Of a stretch of DNA of 38,360 nt, positions 33,346-38,360 are shown in pieces. The stretch's first letter is position 1. The number at the start of each line of letters is the position of its first letter. The translations under genes were made by a program, and so were the position numbers. Source of the DNA: Paraglomus occultum (taxonomy: Eukaryota; Glomeromycota; Glomeromycetes; Paraglomerales; Paraglomeraceae); contig CAJVPJ010000164.1 of assembly GCA_910592205.1 (NCBI GenBank), forward strand, positions 1 through 38,360. Direction: 5' to 3'. The notes under the pieces are model-generated. The model was not told where the DNA came from. It did not search any database and was given only the letters and a program-made list of their open reading frames with translations.

Positions 33346-36115
33346 CTACAATCCTCCCCTCAATTCACTAACAACCATTCGCATCCGATCCTCACTCATG
33401 ACCCCAAATTTATAAACCTGCATAACAAAACTACCGGTACCAGCCGTTAAACTCCTCAACGCGCTTCCGTATCCTAGCATTTTTTCCAATGGTACTCTGG
33501 CATAGACTACTCTCCTTGGCTTTTGTATATCAACGTAATCATCACTTTGATAAGTCCCGTCAGGTGGTGCATAGACCTCTCTTTCTTCTATATCACTCAT
33601 GTCACTTTGCCCTGCAGTTTCGAGCGATAGAATATCTCCACGACGAACACCGCTGAGATCACTGACGACTACGCCGAGATACTCTTCAGGAATCTCAACG
33701 GTAACGTTCATCAGTGGTTCGAATAGCAAAGAGTTGGAGCGCTTGAGAGCTTGGGATAAAGCAAGGGATGCACACGCACTAAGGGCTGTCTTAGATGACT
33801 CGGTACCGAAAAGGCGTAACGAATGAACTTTGACGCGAAGATTTATCAATGGAAAGCTGAGAAGTGGGCCACGGTATAGTGCAGAAACAAGACCACTGCG
33901 AATTGAAGTTGCAATGTCTTCGGGTGGGAGTGATGGCCCCTGTGTGGGTGTTTGTGTAGGAGAAGACTGTTGCGATAAATCAAGTTCAATGCGATTTCCT
34001 CCTTCTTCTGCTATTCCAGAATCACCCTCTGTTAATCTGCTAATATTCAGCGACATCTGAACTCTTGCTCGTTTACCCATAATTTCTTTATCGTACAAAC
34101 AGGTATGCTCAATCTCATCGATAATACTCTCCCTATACGAAATTCGCATCTTTCCGATTTCTGCCCTGACTTTGAAGTCGTTCAATAACCTGTCTCTGAC
34201 AATTTCCAAGTGAAGCTCTCCCATCCCACTAATTAGCGTCTGTCCAGTCTCTTCGTCATTGATGACATGCAAAGAAGGATCTTCTCTTAACACATTTTCC
34301 AGTGCCTCTTGTAACGGCTTCTCGTCCGATACTGTTGCCGGCTCAACAGCACAGACAAATACAGGCGCAGGTATCTCTATACTAGGAAGACGGAGTGATT
34401 TACGAGAATCGTTAAATTGAATTAAAGTGTCACCAGTACGAGTGGATTTTAATCCGACAAGCGCACAAATGTTGCCAGCGGTTATGCACGGGATTTCTTC
34501 AGCATCATTGGCATGCATCTTTAATAGTTTGTTTACACGCTCGTTCGTTTTCGTGTTTGTGTTATAAAGCGACATGCGATTGTTTAAAGTACCTATAGGG
34601 ATAACCAAACCTTATGAGTGAGCATGTTTGCGTATCAAACATATTATTATATTATGTTCCCAACCTGAATATACACGGACAAAAACCAATGATCCTCTTC
34701 TATGATCATGAACAACCTTGAATGCGAGAGCACATAAGCTCTCCTTCTCCTTTAGCGGTATTACAGTGTTTTTCCCATTTGCAAGAGTTCCTATAGGCGC
34801 CGCACAGTCAAGAGGCGATGGCAAGTAGTCCACAATAGCATCGAGCACTGGCTGGACGCCACGGTTCCGAAAAGACGCCCCGCAAAATACGGGAACGGCT
34901 TTACCACTAAGCGTCACTCTTCTCAAAGCACCTCTCACTTCCTCAGCCGATACCTTCATATGATCTTCTTCGGCAAGCATGATCTCCAAAATATTGTCAT
35001 CCATCTCAGACAACGCTTCAACTAGGTTCATTCTCCCTTTCACTGCCTCATCGTAAACACTCTTATCACCATATTTCTCGGTCAACTTTATCCTCTTAAC
35101 GATATTACCATTGACATCCTGATCCCAATCCAAGACATCCATTTCTACCAAATCCACGGCACCCCAAAACACATTTTCTCCACGAGCATCTTTTTTCATG
35201 ATAGGAATCTGACACACCAACGTCCGTGTCCGCAACTTTTTGGCAATCTGCCGGACAGTTCGTCCAAACCTGGCCCCAACCCGATCCATCTTGTTTACGT
35301 ATGCAATTCGAGGTACGTTATACCGATCGGCTTGGGCCCAAACAGTTTGCGTTTGAGCTTCGACACCAGCAACGCCATCAAGAATAGTGACAGCACCATC
35401 GAGTACGCGGATGCTGCGCTCAACTTCAATGGTAAAATCGGCATGGCCTGGGGTATCTATAAGGTTAATGCGGTAATTGCGCCAGGCAAAGGTAATTGCA
35501 GCGGAGGTTATGGTAATACCGCGTGCGCGTTCTTGTGATAAGTAGTCCATAACCGTGTCTCCATCATCGACATCTGTTCCGTGACAAGCGGAATAGAGGA
35601 TAAATGAAGACGGGAGGAGAAATGTTTTGCATTGCGGCAATGATTATAAATGAGCGCTTGAATAAAAGATAGGAAATCGGATAAAGTGTGAAGGCATGAT
35701 TTACATTAATGTTTTGGTAACTTGCCCCCTATTCGTCTTGTAAGTCCCGCATAGTGCAACATTCGTTCTGTGGTAGTCGTTTTGCCTGAAAGCCACAGTT
35801 TGCTACGTTAAAGTCATATTGGTAATGTTGTGGATGTGATTGAAGCTCGTAGATACCTGCATCTATATGCGCGATAATTCCTATATTTCTAATACGTGAA
35901 ATGTCATATTCTTATGTTTTGGTGAATTATTTATTAGTTGATAAAAAATTCTTGGCCGACGCGAGCGAGGTCATTGTTCTAGTACCTTCACTTGACATTG
36001 AATATGATCTCACAAATCTATAGTATCGTTCATGCGTTGATAGCAATGGTTGTAGCCTATTCCGTCTTAGAGCAGAGAGCTTTATGCCCTTCAAGATAAA
36101 ATGCCCCAGTAGCAT
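33346..36115 (-). CDS. MEF2: Mitochondrial elongation factor G2 / ribosome-releasing factor 2 (MEF2, GFM2)
   Basis: Five exons, complement(35986-36115, 35857-35910, 35726-35785, 34665-35573, 33346-34592), sum to 2,400 nt and 799 aa, all in phase. Residues 1-40 are a basic, Arg-rich mitochondrial presequence (LRRNRLQPLLSTHERYYRFV). G1 AHIDAGKTTTTERM is split by intron 2. The switch region GDVDDGDTVMDYLSQERARG identifies the EF-G2 rather than the EF-G1 branch. G3 is DTPGHADF and G4 is NKMD; domains II-V follow (GELHLEIVRDRLL, RRVVYARVPLEKMLGYGSAL). A Ser/Thr/Gln/Pro-rich insert (QQSSPTQTPTQGPSLPP) in domain IV looks lineage-specific. EF-G2 works with RRF to split mitochondrial ribosomes after termination. 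Intron 3 is GC-AG. The gene converges on the carboxypeptidase gene with a 134-bp gap between stop codons. Confidence 0.95.
35574..35725 (-). other. GC-AG intron in MEF2
   Basis: The donor is GGGG|GCAAGT and the acceptor is GAACAG|ATG. The join restores RRIG-DVDDGDT in frame, which is the conserved EF-G2 switch region, so the non-canonical donor is well supported. The intron is 152 nt. Confidence 0.85.
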
Positions 36116-36240
36116 TTGGTGGTCAAAAGTCTCGAAAAATAGTAGTTAAAAAACTCAAACACGTGACGGATAATCATTCATTATTATCTCGAATTATTAT
36201 CTATACTCGACAATCATGTGATTTTTTAATTTTAATTATT

Positions 36241-36268
36241 AATAATAATGATAATAATAATAATAATA
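36241..36268. repeat. AAT/ATA microsatellite
   Basis: A run of AAT trinucleotides with one ATG-type interruption, within AT-rich DNA upstream of MEF2. Confidence 0.85.
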
Positions 36269-36378
36269 CTGTATCACGCAATACGCGAAACAGACTTTAA
36301 AACTATTCTTCTATACAAATGACAACAACAAAGAGTTGTTAAATACAAACGCGAAATTCATACACAGTGTCACATATA

Positions 36379-36523
36379 AAGGAGGTCATTGCCTATGCAA
36401 AAAACAATGGAAATCTTCGCCGCGCAAGTCTTAGTGATAGTTGTCAAGTTCTTTAAAACGTGTAATATTTCAAACGATTTGGACTCTGACGATGATGTTA
36501 ATAATAAGATAATAATCAATTGA
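36379..36523 (+). pseudogene. Tigger/CENP-B-like transposase relic, N- and C-terminal pieces fused
   Basis: One frame gives KEVIAYAKNNGN, which resembles the first helix-turn-helix of CENP-B/Tigger transposases. A second, overlapping frame gives VVKFFKTCNISNDLDSDDDV, which resembles their C-terminal SFKKCGISNALDG-type tail. The DDE catalytic core between the two is missing, so the copy looks internally deleted and frameshifted. The assignment rests on remembered family motifs. Confidence 0.45.
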
Positions 36524-36739
36524 ATACATTTATAATGGTAAATTATTTGTTCTGAAGTATTGCTTATTTTCGGGTATTGCTTATTTTCGGAAGAATACCG
36601 ACATTTTCAGGCGTCATATTTAGTATCAATTGCAATATTTTAAGCGCAGTAATCATTACGATATTCGTACATCTATTTGTTACTGATTAGTATAATTGCT
36701 TTATTATATTCAAATAAAGATATTATTCACATAAGTCTC

Positions 36740-36825
36740 ATTGTACCGAATATTGCTTGACCTTAGGGGCCTAACTTCGTTATATATAGAGGTACCTCGC
36801 ATCCCCGACACTTCGGGTTTGACTG
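36740..36825. mobile_element. Right end of another pogo-like element
   Basis: The sequence ends CTTCGGGTTTGACTG followed by TA at 36826. Read inward this is TA-CAGTCAAACCCGAAG, close to the left end of the MITE at 7577. No matching left end was found upstream, so its extent is unknown. It may be the right end of the element that carried the 36379-36523 transposase relic. The same TA is the left flank of the next MITE. Confidence 0.5.
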
Positions 36826-36827
36826 TA

Positions 36828-37013
36828 CAGTTGACTCTGCCTTATACCGAACCTGGATATACCGAACTTTGAATATACCGAACTTTGAATATACCGAATC
36901 AGAATCACCAGGCCCGATTTTTCCTAATCAATAAATCCGATTATAACGCAAGCTCTGGTTATAACGAACTAAAATTCTCCAGCCGGTCAGTTCGGTATAG
37001 GCAGCGTCAACTG
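36828..37013. mobile_element. 186-bp MITE with TA duplication
   Basis: The left end CAGTTGACTCTGCCTTATAC and the right end (read inward) CAGTTGACGCTGCCTATACC form TIRs of about 26 bp with few mismatches. TA flanks both sides (36826-36827 and 37014-37015). The interior has short repeats of ATATACCGAACTTTGA and of TTATAACG. No coding capacity. A pogo/Tigger-type non-autonomous element. Confidence 0.88.
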
Positions 37014-37480
37014 TACTTGAGAAAAAAAGATCTAGAGACTTTGCGAGAACATACGTCACCAATACCCGGTTAACCGTGTCTTATAAAATTGCACCCTTTG
37101 AAATAGAATATAGTGAAACTGTTAAAAATTCGGCATTACAATATGCAAATATGGAAAGTTCGTAGATGCGGTAAGTTTCTCTTTGCAGACTTAATCTATT
37201 TGAAATATTAGGCGTTTCCCACAGATATATAGATTGGTTAACTAATATTGATAATTCTTTAGACCGTGATCATTCAGACATCATCTGTAAAGGTACTTCA
37301 AAACGCAATATTACACAACACTCGTCCACCATCGACTCTGTTGCCGTAAGGCATATGACATTATGTCACGGACAAAAAACATCGTCGTCCACTCTCTGAA
37401 AGCCGTGAAGGTGTCGTAGGCACTGTTGTTGTTGATAGATATGATGCGGGGTTTGTGGTATGGGAACGAGGAAAATATTA

Positions 37481-37560
37481 CAGTCAAAGCTGGCTATAAC
37501 GAACTTCGGTTATAACGAAGATCTGTTTATAGCGAAGATTTTCTACCGACGTGAGCCTAT
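37481..37560. mobile_element. Unpaired left end of a Tigger-like element
   Basis: TA-CAGTCAAAGCTGGCTATAA is followed by repeated GGTTATAACGAAG and TTATAGCGAAG. These are the usual TIR and subterminal motifs of this class. No clear right end is visible before 37830; a degenerate candidate lies near 37795. Confidence 0.45.
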
Positions 37561-37831
37561 TCGTGGCTTATTATTTGTTCCGCGCACGAGGAAAATAATT
37601 TTAACCATTTCGACAACACGACATTGATCAAAAATCAAGTATTCTGTTGAAAGAAAGAGAACATTTGGGATTTAATTCGATTTTGCTCAATTATGGCATG
37701 TGGGAAACCAAGCAAGCAAGATCAGAGGACAAATAAATATATACATATTCAAACTCGATATAATAAAGTCGACGGGCTGGGGGTAATGGTTTAACTATAG
37801 AGGTTTTATTTTGTCGAGGATTATATGTATA

Positions 37832-38360
37832 CAGTCGTACCCCTTTATAAGCACCTCTTATATAGTCACCACCCCCATGTAGTCACACTTTTGTTGGCAC
37901 CGACCGATTTTATAATAAATTTACCCCTATTTAGGCACATTTCGACTATAGTCACTATCACACTCTTCCATGGCACGGGCTAATATCAGATATATGTAAA
38001 TTTCCTCCTGTTTAGTCACATCACGTGAACAAAGTATTTACAGACATGTGATTATTGTCTATCACTATGTGTAAAGATTTTTGGCGTTGCTTCTTCACTC
38101 AAAAAAAATGTCACAGAAAACAACAAGAACATCCATCAGTGATCTGCTTAAAAATGAGATTTGTATTTTTCATATGCATAACAAGACTTTTAAACAAAAC
38201 GAAGAAGTAAGACAACCGGTGTCTAATACGGAGGCATTAATCCATCTGAAAAGCATCATTCGATATCAGGAGCAATCAGCTGACGAAGTGTTTACCCCGA
38301 ATGAATTGACTGTTCTTCGTCGTAAGATATCTGTTCTCGAATGTTTGATAGATAAGAGTA
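37832..38360 (+). mobile_element. 5' part of a Tigger/pogo-like element, cut by window end
   Basis: TA precedes the end CAGTCGTACCCCTTTATAAG. The following 190 bp carry AGTCAC at 37864, 37881, 37950 and 38014, and AGGCAC at 37933, typical of subterminal transposase-binding repeats. A reading frame starts 276 bp in, at 38108. The right end lies outside the window. Confidence 0.7.
38108..38360 (+). CDS. Partial Tigger-derived protein, possibly internally deleted
   Basis: The open frame starts at the first ATG inside the TIR-bounded element and runs 84 codons to the window edge. SISDLLKNEICIFHMHNK resembles the N-terminal helix-turn-helix of CENP-B/Tigger transposases. Only about 20 residues later EALIHLKSIIRYQEQS, ELTVLRRKISVLECLIDKS follow, which look like the C-terminal helical tail of such proteins rather than the rest of the DNA-binding domain. 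This suggests a deletion derivative lacking the DDE core, but the 3' part is not visible. If intact it would be a DNA-binding protein of element origin, able to compete with full transposase (inference). Confidence 0.5.
   Translation, partial: MSQKTTRTSISDLLKNEICIFHMHNKTFKQNEEVRQPVSNTEALIHLKSIIRYQEQSADEVFTPNELTVLRRKISVLECLIDKS

Larger units (their letters stand above)
36116..37831. other. Transposon-rich intergenic region
   Basis: No intact gene is seen. It contains the MEF2 promoter side, an AAT microsatellite, a Tigger transposase relic, one complete MITE and unpaired TIR ends at about 36825 and 37481. Direct copies of TATTGCTTATTTTCGG lie around 36558-36592. The open frame 36885-37073 lies mostly within the MITE and is not a gene. 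Confidence 0.55.

Noticed and set aside
36885-37073. 62-codon ORF
   Set aside because: Lies mostly within the MITE at 36828-37013 and has no protein features.
1-38360. CRISPR arrays, bacterial operons, rRNA and tRNA genes
   Set aside because: The window is intron-rich eukaryotic DNA. I saw no regularly spaced repeats with unique spacers and no tRNA cloverleaf or rRNA signature, though a covariance-model scan was not possible.

Overview
This window looks like nuclear DNA of an early-diverging (Mucoromycota-type) fungus. The genes are intron-rich: 5 to 35 coding exons, mostly GT-AG introns of roughly 45-150 nt, AATAAA-type 3' signals and AT-rich spacers. The closest fit I can name is an arbuscular mycorrhizal fungus (Glomeromycotina). 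That is an inference from the SAM-domain gene family at the left end, the density of pogo/Tigger-type DNA transposon pieces, and the protein style; it was not established by a search.

Layout, left to right. Positions 1-4450 are decayed accessory DNA. A 401-bp TA-flanked pogo/Tigger-like element (685-1085) sits at the centre of a larger imperfect inverted repeat (about 560-1187). Next to it lies a frame-broken SAM-domain gene (1121-2904), followed by two short minus-strand gene relics. A minus-strand TRP-like/ML-like membrane channel gene (4455-6795) includes a 17-nt microexon. Positions 6796-9854 hold no gene I can support, only two small TA-flanked MITEs and a strong hairpin. At 9855-11247 is the most interesting gene: a KNL2/M18BP1-type kinetochore protein. 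It has a SANTA domain, a 12-unit hexapeptide array and, on a small third exon, a CENP-C-like motif. Positions 11248-13721 contain a two-copy direct duplication and no gene.

From 13722 the window is mostly core housekeeping genes. A small tail-anchored protein of unknown function (minus) is divergent from a complete 35-exon VPS13 lipid-transfer gene (15370-27902, 3,165 aa). Then come the spliceosomal SmB gene (28173-29681), whose first coding exon appears to be only the ATG, and a carboxypeptidase Y-like vacuolar serine protease (31158-33211). The protease converges on a mitochondrial elongation factor G2/MEF2 gene (33346-36115, minus), which uses one GC-AG intron. The right end (36116-38360) is transposon-rich again. 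It holds a decayed Tigger transposase relic, a 186-bp MITE, unpaired TIR ends, and the start of another Tigger-like element whose reading frame runs off the window.

My exon models for TRP, KNL2, the tail-anchored protein, VPS13, SmB, carboxypeptidase and MEF2 all sum to multiples of three with consistent intron phases. The genes do not form one pathway: they act in membrane contact and lipid transport, vacuolar proteolysis, splicing, mitochondrial translation and centromere identity. The unifying theme of the accessory DNA is repeated internal deletion of pogo/Tigger transposons.
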